Below are positions 9,915-21,127 of a stretch of DNA of 64,000 bases, piece by piece. The stretch is from Limnephilus marmoratus (taxonomy: Eukaryota > Arthropoda > Insecta > Trichoptera > Limnephilidae). The position numbers and the translations under genes were made by a program. Every line of letters starts with the position of its first letter. Position 1 is the stretch's first letter. The notes under the pieces are model-generated. The model worked only from the letters and a program-made list of their open reading frames with translations. It searched no databases and was not told the DNA's origin. The stretch spans positions 29,934,104-29,998,103 of the forward strand of contig OU862917.1 of NCBI GenBank assembly GCA_917880885.1, written 5' to 3'.

Positions 9915-11045
9915 GGCCTCTGTGGTCCAGAGGTAAGAATCTCGACTCCCAATCCGAAGGTCGCGGGTTCGAACCTGGCGTGCGCAAATTTAATTTTATT
10001 TATTTGTTGTATTTCACAAATCATTAATTAAAAATAATATACAGTATATTTACGGCACGTTTCAGAGTAGAAGATACTCTCAGTATCACCCTAGCTAGGT
10101 ACTTCCCCACCTTCCTCTCCCCATCTCCATCCCCTCCCCATTACCTTTAGCCTCTCAACATACCCGCGCTTCTAAGGGATCGTCTTCATTGGCTTCGATG
10201 TCCTGAAAGAATGGAGTTCAAGATCTGCTTTTAATGACCTTCAGAGCATTGCAAGGAATGGCGCCAGCCTATTTATCGGAACTACGTGTCCGACAACACT
10301 TAAGCGAGAGACAGCTTACTCTAAGGTCAGCAGATCTAGATGTTACTAATCGTCTAATCGAACTTTCTAGGTCAAATCGAGTTACTATGATCGCTCTTTT
10401 CATGTAACGGACCCTCTTATTTGGAATAAACTTCCCTCAGCTCTTACTAATATCCAGAATTTGGCTGAATTTAAACGGGCTTTAAAAACAAAATTATTTA
10501 AAAAATCATACCATTCATGAATCCTAACATCTTTTCAATATACGTAATAATAATAAGCCATGTTCTCAAGTTTCCCGTAATTGTTTAGTTTCGGTTTCCT
10601 CATAATTGTATTTTTATTTTATGTTTAATGTCCGAATTTATGTCACAATATTTCTCATTTCTGAACGCAAACTGCCTTTCTGTTAGTATATTATAGTTTT
10701 AAAGTTCTTGTTTTGTCCTGTGTTACAATAGCACTGCTATTGTCTATTATTATTATTGTCCCGTGTGTGCTATAACAACACTATCTTTGTTAATTTGGTT
10801 CTTCGGTCATTGTTTTGTAAATACTGTATATTCTTTTATTATTTTCTCAGTATTATAAGGAGCACTGTAGGATTATTTTTAAATTTATTATAGTTAAGCG
10901 CACTTGAAGTGAAATGTCACAAAACTGCGCTATTATATTATTAATGTTATTATTATTATTATTATACCCCAATTGGGGATGCCACAGTCTCACTGGCTCC
11001 AGACGGGAGCAGTTGGGACTCTTGTACGGTATTCATGTAAAAAAA
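9915..11045 (+). repeat. SINE-C copy split by a LINE insertion
   Basis: The left part (9915-10160) has the tRNA-like head with a good B box 'gcgggttcgaacctgg' and the SINE-C body. The right part (10966-11045) resumes at 'ccaattggggatgcc' and runs to the 'ggactcttg...tattcatgtaaaaaa' 3' end. The interruption falls where intact copies read 'acataccccaattgg'. Short 'atacc' sequences on both sides may be the target duplication. Confidence 0.75.
10161..10965 (+). pseudogene. LINE 3' fragment (CR1/L2-like C-terminus and 3' UTR)
   Basis: Broken frames encode the hallmark 'RDRLHWLR' and 'TFRALQGMAPAYLSELR' block that follows the RT domain in CR1/L2-type LINEs, then 'LTLRSAD'. Several stops and frame changes are present. 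The 3' UTR ends with 'aagcgcacttgaagtgaaa', 'actgcgctatta' and a (TTA)n tail at about 10935-10965. Reverse-oriented relatives of this tail occur at 27105 and, more distantly, at 21965 and 57118. Confidence 0.65.
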
Positions 11046-11461
11046 AATTCAAACTGTTAGATTTTGTAACTCTTTTTCATCTAACCATTCAAGACTGAAA
11101 AATAAGTCTTGACTAAAAAATAAGTCTTCCATCAACAAGCACCGATTCAACAATCACTTAAAAACCCATAGTCTTCCAAACGGACCACCGGCACCACCTT
11201 ATGGTGGCATATTTATAAAAATCATCGGGTTAACGACCGACAGCTACCTATCACGTGGATAAAAGATTTTCGATGCGGCTGACGAAGCGGTCGAGTTCAA
11301 CAGAGAGAGATGGAACATGAAATAAATTTTATTTTTTCTAGTACAATCTTCACAGAGATCAATATAGGCCATCCTCCTCAACCATAGAATAAACAATCTA
11401 TATCAACAGCTGTAGAGTGAGACCGTGTAGTATGTAAGTCGTAATTGGAATTTCTAACAAT
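11046..11461. other. Unassigned DNA
   Basis: No gene or repeat recognised between SINE-C and SINE-A copies. Confidence 0.5.
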
Positions 11462-11732
11462 TTGGGAGGCGCGTATGGGCACCGCCGCCCCGTGAATCAT
11501 TTATTGGATAACCAACTCCTCCGCCATAGGTCACCCCAAGTGGTTCGCTACATTTGGTGACTTAGCAGGGGTGCCCGGGATAACGGGGTGAAGTTTGTCC
11601 AAGTCTTGGCGGCGGATGCGTGTGCCCGCCAGCTGCGTGGCGGGCCGGATCGAGAGAGACTGGTTGAGGAAGACCTTTTGACCTTTTCAGTCGAACTCTC
11701 TCGACCAATCGCCTTGCACCGCAGTTGGAGGG

Positions 11733-13301
11733 ATGGATTCATACATGATACATCCATCATTCTCTGATGTAGTAACTAAAGTTAAATCATTAGATATCAA
11801 CAAATCTGCAGGACCGGACAATATTCCCACAATATTTATCAAAGAATGTATCAAAGTAATTGCTCTTCCATTAACCAAACTTTTTAATTTATCTTTATCC
11901 AGTGGAATTTTTCCCGATATGTGGAAAAATAGTTATTTGACTCCAATTTTCAAAAAGGGCGATAAAAGTGATGTTTGTAATTATACACCAATATGCATTC
12001 AATCCACCATACCGAAACTATTTGAAAACCTAATACTTGACAAACTTTCTGCCCAAATAAAACCTTTAATATCACCTTACCAGTTTGGATTTATGCCAGG
12101 TAGAAGTACACTTTCTAACTTGATTATTTATGAAAATTTTATAACCTATGCTTTTAAAGAAAAAAAACAAGTAGACTCTGTCTATACTGATTTTAGTAAA
12201 GCCTTTGATTCAGTTTCCCATAAAATTCTCATTTGGAAATTAGAAAAGCTTGGTATACGTGGCAGTATATTAGCCTGGTTTGAAAGCTATCTTACTGGAA
12301 GACAACAAATTGTTAGAATAAAATCCTCATTGTCGGAAAAAATTTATGCAACAAGTGGAGTTCCACAGGGTTCACACCTTGGCCCAATATTATTTATCTT
12401 GTTTATAAATGATCTTACAAAAATATTTCATGATATATTTATCTTGCTTTTTGCTGATGACCTCAAAATTTTTAGAATAATTCAAAATATTTACCATTGC
12501 AACATTCTTCAAGATAATATCAACAAATTAATTTGATATTATAATATGTTAATTTGGTGTAATGAAAATAGACTATACTTAAATATCTCAAAATGTCATA
12601 TAGTTAGATTTTCTCGAATAAAAAATCCAGTGATCTTCAATTACAACATTGATAACAATACACTGGAGACATTAACACAAATTAAAGACTTGGGCATCAC
12701 TTTTCAATCTAATCTTTCATTTGTTAACCACATAACAGAAATCTCTAATAAGGCCTTAAAAATGTTGGGATTTATAACTTGGCTAATTAGAAATTTTAAC
12801 AATATTAAGTGTATAAAACTGTTAAATTTTGCATATGTTAGAAGTCAACTTGAATACAATTCTCCCGTCTGGAACCCATATTACAATATACATGTACAAG
12901 CTGTTGAAAGAATACAAAACAAATTCTTACGTTTTCTTAATTTTAAAATGGGTATTCCAGCAATTATATTGAACTACAATACTATTTTGAATGATATGAA
13001 AATGCTAAAATTGTCAGACAGAAGAACTTTCACTGACTTGGTATTTCTGTATAAAATTCTAAATGATTTAGTTGACAGTCCGATATTGCTCGAATTGATA
13101 AGCTTCCGGATTCCAATACGTAATACTAGAAGTCAGGATTTATTTCAGTGCAGTAATTCTGGAACTAACTACCATATGTATTCCTCTTTGCCCAGAATAC
13201 TAATGGAGGGAAACAATTATACCAAGTCAGTGGACATCTTCAATTTATCTTTAAACAAATATAAAATATTGTTACGAAGGCAGTTCAGTTATGTACAATA
13301 A
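11733..13301 (+). pseudogene. LINE-II ORF2 remnant (reverse transcriptase) with one in-frame stop
   Basis: A single frame of about 520 codons is interrupted only by TGA at 12534-12536; the two halves are in the same frame. The first half carries RT motifs: 'SAGPDNIP', 'TPIFKKGDKS', 'YQFGFMPGRS', 'YTDFSKAFDS', 'SGVPQGSHLGP' and the catalytic 'FADD'. The second half carries the thumb and C-terminal block ('DLGITFQSNLSF', 'YVRSQLEYNSPVWNP'). Its opening residues before 'FSDVV' come from flanking SINE-A sequence. The APE endonuclease is missing. Apart from the stop it looks little decayed. Confidence 0.85.
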
Positions 13302-13375
13302 ATACTGTGTATTTCTTACTATTCATATGTAAAAGCCCCAAAAAAGGGCGTTAATAAATAAATAAATAAATAAAT
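11745..13375 (+). mobile_element. LINE-II: 5'-truncated Jockey/CR1-group retrotransposon
   Basis: It contains the RT and C-terminal coding region, a short 3' UTR with a 'gccccaaaaaagggc' hairpin and an (AATA)n tail at about 13353-13375. It has no endonuclease region, so it is truncated at the 5' end. It lies inside a SINE-A copy. A second, more truncated copy lies in reverse orientation at 14384. Confidence 0.85.
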
Positions 13376-13560
13376 TAAATCACTCCTATACACACTGACC
13401 CCCAGAATTCTACCAACCCCTTAGAGCTTTTCCTTCCCAAAACTGCCTATCCTTCCCTTCCTTAAAAAGCACACAGCATCCCCTTGCATAACATAGGCCC
13501 TGAGAGAAAATAATTTTCCACAGGACCTCCTGTGTGGAGCTAATGTAAAAAAAATGGAAA

Positions 13561-14383
13561 CAGCTGATTTTATTCAGTCATTAAAGAAAATACTCAGTAA
13601 TCGACGAAAATAATCGACGTGTTGTCATTTCTCACGCCTCGGAAAGGCTGACGCGGTAGAGTGCAAGCTACTGACGGGGAAATGGTGTGATGGCCGGATA
13701 ACATTTTGATAGGGTGAACAACCCTATGACCTCAGTTCTGCAACAGTATTCATTGTATTATAATGAAGAACAAGAAGTCATATTGTTGCAGAGATTACTG
13801 ATTAAACATGCTATCCGCAAAGAAGATTAATAAACTGCATATTAAATCGGTTGACGTCTTTGAACTCACGAACGTTACTTGATGTCAATATCAGGTAACC
13901 TCTACGTGAGTGGCATGCTTTATTTGTATATATTTGACTTCTGTTCTACGTTGAGAGTACCGTTCGGATATTTTAATTATTAAGTCGTTCACATATTATT
14001 TCATTAAAGATATACAGATTTTGTTTTTAGGTAGTTTTGTTTGTCTTGTATTCAGATCGATTTAGACGTTCTTTGCATTTACCGACCTACTCCATTTCAG
14101 AAGAAGTTGTGCAAAAGAAACACGCTGATGAAAACACCTAGGCTCCGAACTCGATGAAAGAAAATATCGGTATTCTGAAAACGAATTTCACCAGAAGTGA
14201 GGAAAGATTTTGCTTACTTTGGGCACTTTTCCCACAACATATGTATATCATATGTTGTGAGAAAATCTGATGTAGATTCGTCGTAGATTGCCCAGATCTT
14301 TTACAACGAATACAGATACGAGTTCCTAACAGACGAACAAAATCAGACATGATTCATGGCCTTCTCCGGTGCAACACTAATTT
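13561..14383. other. Unassigned DNA
   Basis: No gene recognised. A GC-richer patch at about 13640-13710 ('ggctgacgcggtagagtgcaa') weakly resembles a tRNA D arm, but no B box follows. Confidence 0.4.
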
Positions 14384-14970
14384 TTTTATTTATTTATTTA
14401 CGCCCTTTTACGGGGCTTTTACATAAGTAAGAAATTTTCAAATTACATTATGATTAAATAATACCCCCCCATACACACAAGCCCTGCTTATTCATGGGGG
14501 TACATCAAATAGGTATCTGTATTATGTAATTAATTATTGTAAAAAATATATTATAATTTAAAAAAATATAAAAAATAAAATAAATAAATACTATATATTT
14601 CTTTAACAAAGAAATATAATAGGTATTTTGCAACGAAATATATAGTATTTATTGTACATAACTGAACTGCCTCAGCAACAGTATTTTGTATTTGTTTAAA
14701 GATAAATTGAAGATGTCCACTAACTTGGAATAATTATTTCCCTCCATTAGTATTCTATGCACAGAGGAATACATATGGTAGTTAGTTCCAGAATTCCTGC
14801 ACTGAAATAAATCCTGACTTCTAGTATTACGTAGTGGAATCCGGAAGCTTATCAATTCAAGCAATACCGGACTATCAACTAAATTATTTAGAATTTTATA
14901 CAGAAATACCGAATCAGTGAAAATTCTTCTGTCTGACAATTTGAGCATATTCATTTAAAATAGTATCGTG
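14384..14970 (-). pseudogene. LINE-II 3' fragment, reverse orientation
   Basis: The minus-strand frame 14649-14954 encodes 101 residues nearly identical to the C-terminus of LINE-II at 13000-13300 ('MLKLSDRRIFTDSVFLYKIL', 'FQCRNSGTNYHMYSS'). Homology continues to about 14970. The 3' UTR has the 'gccccgtaaaagggc' hairpin and the (AATA)n tail appears as TTTA repeats at 14384-14400. It contains an AT-rich segment (14440-14640) not present in the longer copy. Confidence 0.8.
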
Positions 14971-15085
14971 TAAACATGTTGATTTTTTAAATAAAGTTTA
15001 TCGTGGTAAAAACAAAGTGTTTTTAATTATTTCATTAATAAAATGGTGCCACAAAGTGAATTTGCAAAATTTGAAGAAGTGACAT
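14971..15085 (+). mobile_element. Penelope-like element terminal-repeat fragment
   Basis: The sequence 'aaacatgttgatttttt', then 'cgtggtaaaaac' and 'aaaatggtgccaca' followed by 'ttgaagaag' is shared in order with the PLE repeats at 51460-51540 (minus) and 52780-52880 (plus). It begins at the position where the hammerhead-like motif of those copies ends, so the ribozyme-like core itself is absent here. Confidence 0.55.
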
Positions 15086-15344
15086 TTTTAACTCTGCACC
15101 ACATTCCTTAAAATCACACACACGCTCTCTCAATATTTTACAATAACAATAACCCTAGATACCATCTAATACCCTGTGAACTTCCTTTTTTCCTCTTTCC
15201 TCCTTCCTTTATATACATTTTTATTAATATACCTCAACTTTACCGATCCCCCCTCCATCCCACCCCCTCCCTATTCCCACCTAAATAACTTGATTCTTGA
15301 AATGTAATTTTTCATTAGTATAAGGAACTCCAGTGAAAAATATT

Positions 15345-15814
15345 ATGGTTTTAAAAAAATATTAAAAAGTCCATTTTTCATCGGGTCGTAAAAACACGTC
15401 GTCAAGTTGGCATTATTGAAATGTATACTGGTGACGTCACTGTTCGTCGTGTCGCGACGTCACTGTAAAGTCATTGTATGGGAATGTAGATATGACACAA
15501 GCCATCGTATTAATTTATTTACATACTGTTTATAGAGATTTAGTGTTTATTGAAACATTATTTAGGCCTAAATAATGTTTCAAATTTTGAAAATATTCAA
15601 AAACTACTGCACAAAAAAATAGTAATGCTACTTCTTGCGAGAATACTTCGAACAACGAAATCCAAAATAGCGGCAGTTGATCAGCTGATTGCCCGATCCT
15701 ATAGAAACTTTTCAGGAGTGATGACGTCACATGATTCACCATACATACGGTGGTTTTCGGGGGATCTTGAAAAATTAAAACTTTGACATTTATTTTAACT
15801 ATTAAAACTAACTC
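15345..15814 (+). repeat. Repeat family D copy, with a 30-bp perfect palindrome
   Basis: Segments match, in reverse orientation, the block at 22490-23360 and the shorter one at 24180-24355: 'aaaagtccatttt', the 'catactgtttatagagat' block, 'aaaatattcaaaaact', 'agtaatgctacttc' and 'accatacatacggtggtttt'. A palindrome centred on 'aggcct' at about 15551-15580 has arms 'gaaacattatttagg'. Coding capacity was not found. It is probably a non-autonomous DNA element. Confidence 0.5.
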
Positions 15815-15858
15815 TAAAAATAAAAATAAAAATAAAAATAAAAATAAAAATAAAAATA
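15815..15858. repeat. (AAAAAT)n microsatellite
   Basis: Seven to eight units of a hexamer 'aaaaat'. A shorter run of the same unit occurs at about 16355-16380. Confidence 0.9.
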
Positions 15859-16237
15859 TTTTAAAATTGTAGATGGAGACGAGGGTATATTTAGAAATTT
15901 CAAAATTCAAAGTATGAAAGGGGATGAGGTTTATAAATATTTAGGATACCCGCATGTAGGATTACAAAGCATGCATACATGTAGGATTACAAAGGATTTT
16001 TTAAATATTTATATTGAGGGATCGGTAGGATTTATAGGTTCAATTAGAAATGCCACAGAGCCGAACCCTCTGATATGAAAATATCTGGAGTCGGTGAATT
16101 ATATTCCCATTTGGTCTCTAGTGGGTTGACATGTTGTTCTTGTATTGTTTTGTATTTATAATACTTATATAGTGCAATTGCATAACGTGGATTCACTAGA
16201 TGATCATTTCAGTGTATGAAAGGGTTTAGTTTTTCCT

Positions 16238-16239
<2 letters not shown>

Positions 16240-16316
<77 letters not shown>
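16240..16316. repeat. 77-nt uninterrupted poly(T)
   Basis: A pure T run followed directly by 'gggggg'. The length may be partly an assembly or sequencing artefact. Confidence 0.9.
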
Positions 16317-16317
<1 letters not shown>

Positions 16318-16602
16318 GGGGGAAAATTTAACCCGGACATTTAAATCTGGTGCGTAAAAATAAAAATAAAAATAAAAATGCAGTTATTTGAGTTAGAAGG
16401 TCATTATTAATTAAAAAATTGTTTTTTTAAATTGGACTGGATTTCTCTATTGTATACAGTATCTATGTGGAAATCTGTGAATGGTTCAATTACTGTTACT
16501 CAATTACTATTGCTCAGTTATTAATTTAAACTGTTGGACTCCCAAATAAAATCGATCGTTTTATCTTTTCAGCGATAACATAAATTATATCTAATCTTTC
16601 AA

Positions 16603-17015
16603 TTTGGGAGGCGGGTATGGGAACCGCTGTCCCGGAAACCATTTATTGGATAACCAACACCCATCATGGATCGCTACGTTTGGTGACTTAGCAAGGTGCC
16701 CGGGTTCATGGGGTGCGATTTATCGGAAGAGACTGACAAAAACACTGGGTTGAGAGAGACCTAACCTTGACCTCTTCTGCAGGTCTCTCTCGACCCATCC
16801 ATCAATCACCCGTCTCATCGGGAAGGATTCATTCGTACGTCACTCCTGGACAAATTGTCCCTCGGATTCCTACCTACCCCTCATACCTTTTTCCTTCCCA
16901 GATCTTTCGCTACTTTCTTTCCCTATAAAGACCCTCCACATAGCATCCCAAAAAATGAAATAGGCCCCTTTTTTTCTTCAATGCCTTCTGTGTAAAGCTA
17001 ATATAAAAAAAATCT
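16603..17015 (+). repeat. SINE-A copy, nearly full length
   Basis: It starts at 'tttgggaggcgggtatgg' and runs to 'agctaatataaaaaaa', with most family blocks in order. The 3' hairpin is disrupted. Confidence 0.8.
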
Positions 17016-17113
17016 TTGGCAGAATAAATAAAAACCTTAAAACTTACTAAAAAAGATTACCTATCTTTTCATTTGGTTTACCAAAAAACCACACAAGAAA
17101 CAATTGGTAACAA

Positions 17114-17949
17114 TAGGCCACTTGCATGGATTTCATGACAACTTGGAAAATTCGTCTGGATGGATCTTTTTACTAAGATTACGAAAATGTTAGTAAATTT
17201 TTTTAGAAATGTACAGTTTTTTTTTTTTTTTTTAAATAAATAAATCCATTATTTAGGCTCGTGACGTCACTACATGAAAATGTCCCGTCTCTGAAAATAT
17301 TCCTATTAATTTTGTAAAATTCCACACTGATGTTTTTTTTATATGGCATCACTTTGATTTCAGGCGAATTTTTGAATTTGACATTTAACGTTCACTAGAT
17401 TTATTGTTTGTTCTCTGCGAACTTATCATTTGGTTTGATTTTTTGACAGATGTTATGAAGAGAACCCCGTACATTTTAGATGTCGGTACGTGTTTTAGAG
17501 GTATAATGGTTATGGTGCTGATTTTAACAAAATCAAATTTCATAATATTCTATTTATTATTATAATTTACAATTTCAAGTATATTACATTGGATTTAGTA
17601 ATATGGACGTTGTACATTATAATGATTTATGATCAATAAGATCGATTCATGAAAAAAATATTTATGAGATGTAATATTTTTGGTATGCCTCGTTATTCTC
17701 CTGTGCCGTTCGTGTGGAAAACGTTCTTTTTTTTAAATTATTTTCGGCTATGTAATTATCGTTTTTTCGCACCTACAAAATTATGTCCCGTCTTTCCGGT
17801 TTATAAAAAATGGTCTGATTTTTCGGATTGAAATTTTCAAAAAATCGCCAGGGTTTCAAAAATACGATTAAAAAAAATTAAAAATACAGAATGTCTTAGA
17901 ATATTTGCCTAAACCGGAAAAAAATTAAAAATGTGATGCAAGTGGCCTA
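17114..17949. mobile_element. Non-autonomous DNA element with 14-bp terminal inverted repeats
   Basis: The left end 'taggccacttgcat' and the right end 'atgcaagtggccta' are perfect inverted copies, 836 bp apart. The outermost TA on both ends could be a TA target duplication (Tc1/mariner style) or part of the repeat. The inside has no transposase; the short frame at 17649-17831 is not recognisable. Confidence 0.65.
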
Positions 17950-18540
17950 TTAATTAAGACTCACGTCAGCAAAAATTGCGTACTTACAATAATAAAACGC
18001 GCTAATTAGCACACATTTTAATTTCGCACAATCCAAACTTCACTTCATGAGCAACTAATTCCGCTACTTAACAACGTGAAGCCAAATGTTAGGCATTTAT
18101 ACATTCACGTCCAAACCATATAAGGTCCCTTGGTTCATTTAAAATTACACGCTAATTAAGGGCTTGAATTAAATCCACAGCCCTCGCCTGTGCCATTGGA
18201 AGTTATGTCGGAAGTAAACATAACATGTCGTGGATTATATTTTGCCTGCATGACATGTTATTTAATATTTAATGTATGACATAATATTTAATAATTTATG
18301 AAATGTTATTTAATATTTAATGTATGACATCTTGTTTATTTTTTAATGCATTCCGAGTGGTTGACCGCATTAAAACGAATTCATTCCTAAATGAGAGACT
18401 CAATGGGTGACCTGCTCTTTAAAACGTTAATTTATTCATGTTATCTCATTCCTAAATATCTTAACGACAAAGATAAAAAGAGATTATCTGTTTGAATTAT
18501 AAATTTAATAACACCATTTTTAACTTTGCTCCATTTTTTA
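17950..18540. other. Unassigned AT-rich DNA
   Basis: A partially duplicated 'ttatttaatatttaatgtatgaca' motif (split copies around 18255 and 18305) is the only structure seen. Confidence 0.45.
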
Positions 18541-18605
18541 TTGATAGATCGAACCGGTTTCAACCTTTTATAGTCGTCTTCATTCTTGTACCTGCATGCA
18601 TTACT
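18541..18605 (-). ncRNA. Degenerate hammerhead-like motif (PLE type)
   Basis: On the minus strand 'atgaaga', a short imperfect stem, 'gaaac' and the self-complementary 'accggt' followed by T occur in hammerhead order. The first core base is A where the hammerhead needs C, so it is unlikely to cleave. It probably marks a decayed Penelope-like terminal repeat. Confidence 0.3.
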
Positions 18606-18889
18606 AAACTACGGTTTTCATTTAATTATAATCTCAGAAAACTTTTAATGGGATAAAATTTGCACAGATTTATCTTTATCGGTGTTAAAGGTCAACGGAA
18701 CAATGGGCAGCTCTCCACATACTTTCCAGGCTGTCACAAAAAGGCGATTCGTCAGCATTTTGTTAAATAAATTTATCGTTTTATCTTCTTCAGAAATCTA
18801 TAGAAGTATGCCTAAACTAGACTGAATTCGGGTAGTAAAGCTAGAAAAACATTTAAATCAGTTTTTAAATTATATCTTAATAATATTAT
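18606..18889. other. Unassigned DNA
   Basis: No gene or repeat recognised. Confidence 0.45.
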
Positions 18890-19135
18890 AAACGCGAAAG
18901 TTTGTATGGATGTATGTGTGTTTGTTACTCTTTCACGCAAAACCTACTGATTGGATTTTAAAGAAACTTTACAGTAATATAGCTCATACATCAGAATAAC
19001 ATATAGAATAACATATATAAAGCTAACTAGGAAGGGGACGCGGGAGGGGAACGGGGACGCACGGGAAAGGTGATTCAGGGAGAAACTATGTATTTCTTTG
19101 AATATGGGATTGCAACGCAAGCCGGGAACCAGTCT
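18890..19135 (+). mobile_element. Helitron-like 3' fragment
   Basis: The block 'cgcgaaagtttgtatgga', 'tactctttcacgcaaaacc', 'attggattttaaagaaact' and the G-rich end '...aagccgggaaccagt' matches, from general knowledge, the common 3' portion of non-autonomous Helitrons in insects. The related minus-strand copies at 58735 and 60238 share the 'gggaaccag' or 'ggaactag' end. Confidence 0.45.
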
Positions 19136-19962
19136 TTTATATTTATATCTTTTTCATGTCATCTTACTAATAAATTGTTTTGTTGTATTAAGATAATTAA
19201 ACGTGCATAATAATTTATTTTATTTATTTATTGCTTCTTCATAATTTAAATACATTTTTAGCTTGTAATTATTAACGCCTGTGTCGGGGTTAATAATTTC
19301 ACAATTTATTAAAAGCACGATTTAAATTCAAAGTCTACATTTTGGAAGTTTTAACTAAATAAACCAAGAACTTTACATTATTTTCTGTGATATCAAAATA
19401 TTCCAGATTCCAGCATCAGTCACATCTCACATCATAAACTCAATTTGGTTATCATAACACATACTATAAGTGATTAAACGTCAAAGTTAACTCGATTCCA
19501 CCACTCGGAGTGTAATACTTTCTCTCCCAAAATCAAATAAGAAAGCACCACGTAATTCGTCTGTGAATTTAGCCCAACATGCTGCGGTTGACAGTAAGCC
19601 GTGACGTTACACGTGACAGGTAGAGCCTAGGAATAATTTAAAGAGTGACTTTCATAAGAGTACCTACAGACTCAGAGTTACACAGTACACCTGAAGTGTG
19701 ACTTTCGGTTTTCAAGGTGGAATCTAATAACGTTGTGGTGTAGCTACTTACAAAGTCAATGCTCTGCATTCAGCGTTTTGCCAGAGGAACGCATAACAAG
19801 TGGTAGGGGTCGGTTAGTTTCTGCTGCGTAGTAAATAATGTAAATGTAACAAACTTTTGACTTTTCTTAACACATACGACTTCATTTATTTTTGTCAATG
19901 TTGTCAAAGCAAATGCATAGCAATATATTTTTTCTCGTTCTCATTCTTTTTTCAATTTAAAG
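19136..19962. other. Unassigned AT-rich DNA
   Basis: No gene or repeat recognised. Confidence 0.45.
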
Positions 19963-20190
19963 CTGAACTTTAGTGCGCCTTCAATTTAGACGTTTCATTT
20001 CGGACGGCTGCAGTGCCGAAGCAGTGCGTTTGTCGTACGGTGCACGGACGGTCATTTGTTTTCATACAAAATGCACCGTGCGCAACAGTGCGGCGTCGGT
20101 ACCGAGAACGCTCGACAGGACAGAACAGGACGGCAAAGTCTCAAGCTCCACGTGTTCATTTCGCTGTTGAATAGTGCGGTGACAAGACGT

Positions 20191-20226
20191 GAGAGCTGAG
20201 AGCTGAGAGCTGAGAGCTGAGAGCTA
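20191..20226. repeat. (GAGAGCT)n microsatellite upstream of the MADF exon
   Basis: Five tandem copies of 'gagagct' in what would be the 5' UTR of the exon at 20263. Confidence 0.85.
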
Positions 20227-20262
20227 ACTTCATCGAATTTTCAAGTTTACTGTTTACTTAAA

Positions 20263-20440
20263 ATGGATGATATAAACGTGGAAGAATTTATAAATGAAAT
20301 TGAAATACGCCCTGCTATATGGAACTCCAAAAGCGACAAACACAGTAATCGCACGGAAACAAAAAATGCTTGGGAAGATATCTGTGAAAAATTTATAGAG
20401 GATTTTATAAATAAAACTACTGGTGAAAAAAACTCAGCAG
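20263..20440 (+). CDS. First exon of a MADF-domain protein
   Basis: MADF domains are compact DNA-binding modules related to Myb/SANT, found in insect transcription factors such as Adf-1 and in the accessory protein of PIF/Harbinger transposons. The exon begins at ATG 20263 ('aaaatgg' context) and encodes about 59 residues: 'EEFINEIEIRPAIWNSKSD' followed by 'KNAWEDICEKF', which matches the MADF pattern of an acidic N-terminus, 'RP.(I/L)W' and a later 'W..I...'. It ends at 'cagcag|gtaact', a good splice donor, leaving codon phase 1. No downstream exon was found within the next kilobase, where a PLE fragment lies instead. It could therefore be a stranded exon of a decayed transposon, or exon 1 of a gene with a long intron. 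Confidence 0.55.
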
Positions 20441-20519
20441 GTAACTATTTATTTAAATCAAATATTATTATATAATGAAAAATATATTACTTTGTTTACA
20501 CCACTATATTTAATAATCA

Positions 20520-20925
20520 ATCTACATGTTTCGATAACAATGTTACCTTTATCAGGAAAGATGTTAATTTAAAAAATAAATGACACACAAGTAAAGGCAA
20601 ATAAGAATAAATTAGAACATAGACAAAAATATTAAAAAGGAGACGCGATTAATTAACAAAATAAATTATTATAATTATTAATAATAAAATAAATTTAAGA
20701 GATGGCTATTTTAAAAAAATGTTTGGTTATTTATAATATTTAATTTACTTTTAACGCTTTTTCTAATTTCTAAAATTTCTAAATTATCTTATTGTATGCC
20801 CGTATTGTAAGTATGTAAAATTTTAAGACCTTTATTAATATCAAAAGAATGACTTGTTTCCAAAATATGGTTGGCAAATTCAGAATAATAATTATTATTT
20901 AAACATCTTATATGTTCTTGAAAAC
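20520..20925 (-). pseudogene. Penelope-like element 3' end: GIY-YIG C-terminal remnant plus terminal repeat
   Basis: Reading the minus strand from 20925, a degenerate frame gives 'EHIRCLNNNYYSEFANHILE', 'SHSFDINKGLKILHTYNTG' and 'NLEILEI', the characteristic C-terminal tail of PLE reverse transcriptase-GIY-YIG proteins (the 'EH' end of the nuclease, then 'S.FA.HI...H' and 'L.ILH'). A stop follows 'NTGIQ'. About 130 nt downstream comes a hammerhead-like motif (20523-20556). This ORF-then-ribozyme order is that of PLE 3' ends. The RT domain is absent. Confidence 0.6.
20523..20556 (-). ncRNA. Hammerhead-like motif in PLE terminal repeat
   Basis: The minus strand reads 'ctgataa', one extra A, a 6-bp stem 'ggtaac/gttatc' (one G-U) with loop 'att', then 'gaaacatgta'. 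The core differs from the hammerhead CUGANGA at one position, and an extra base precedes stem II, so it is probably inactive. Confidence 0.45.
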
Positions 20926-20995
20926 ATCAAACGACCCACGTCTAAACATCACTAGCATACAAACGCACGACAGTCAGAAACGCTTTCAATTTAGG

Positions 20996-21127
20996 CGTTT
21001 GGTATCGGACTGCTACCGTACTGCAGCGACACGGCAGCAGCACGGCAGCGGGTTATAACCAGCGGCACAGTAAACGTGCGGCAGCAGTCCGACCGAGTCC
21101 GACACGAAACGTCTAAATTGAAAGAGC
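20996..21127. repeat. Small inverted-repeat element (132 bp)
   Basis: Outer arms 'gctttcaatttaggcgttt' and 'gaaacgtctaaattgaaag', inner arms around 'cggactgc' and 'gcagtccg'. The inside is GC-rich with repeated 'cggcagc'. It shares ends with the element starting at 19963, and may be its MITE. Confidence 0.65.

Larger units (their letters stand above)
11462..13560 (+). repeat. SINE-A copy split by LINE-II
   Basis: The left part (11462 to about 11745) covers the family start through 'ggatggattcatac'. The right part (13376-13560) resumes at 'cactcctatacacactgacc' and ends with the 3' hairpin remnant ('ggccctgagag', 'caggacctcctgtgtgg') and 'agctaatgtaaaaaaaa'. Confidence 0.8.

Noticed and set aside
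14967..14980. Another hammerhead motif
   Set aside because: Only the 'aaacatgtt' end is present; the CUGANGA core and stem II are missing.
16240..16316. Poly(T) as a minus-strand retroposon tail
   Set aside because: No retroposon body or target duplication was found next to it; it may also be inflated by sequencing.
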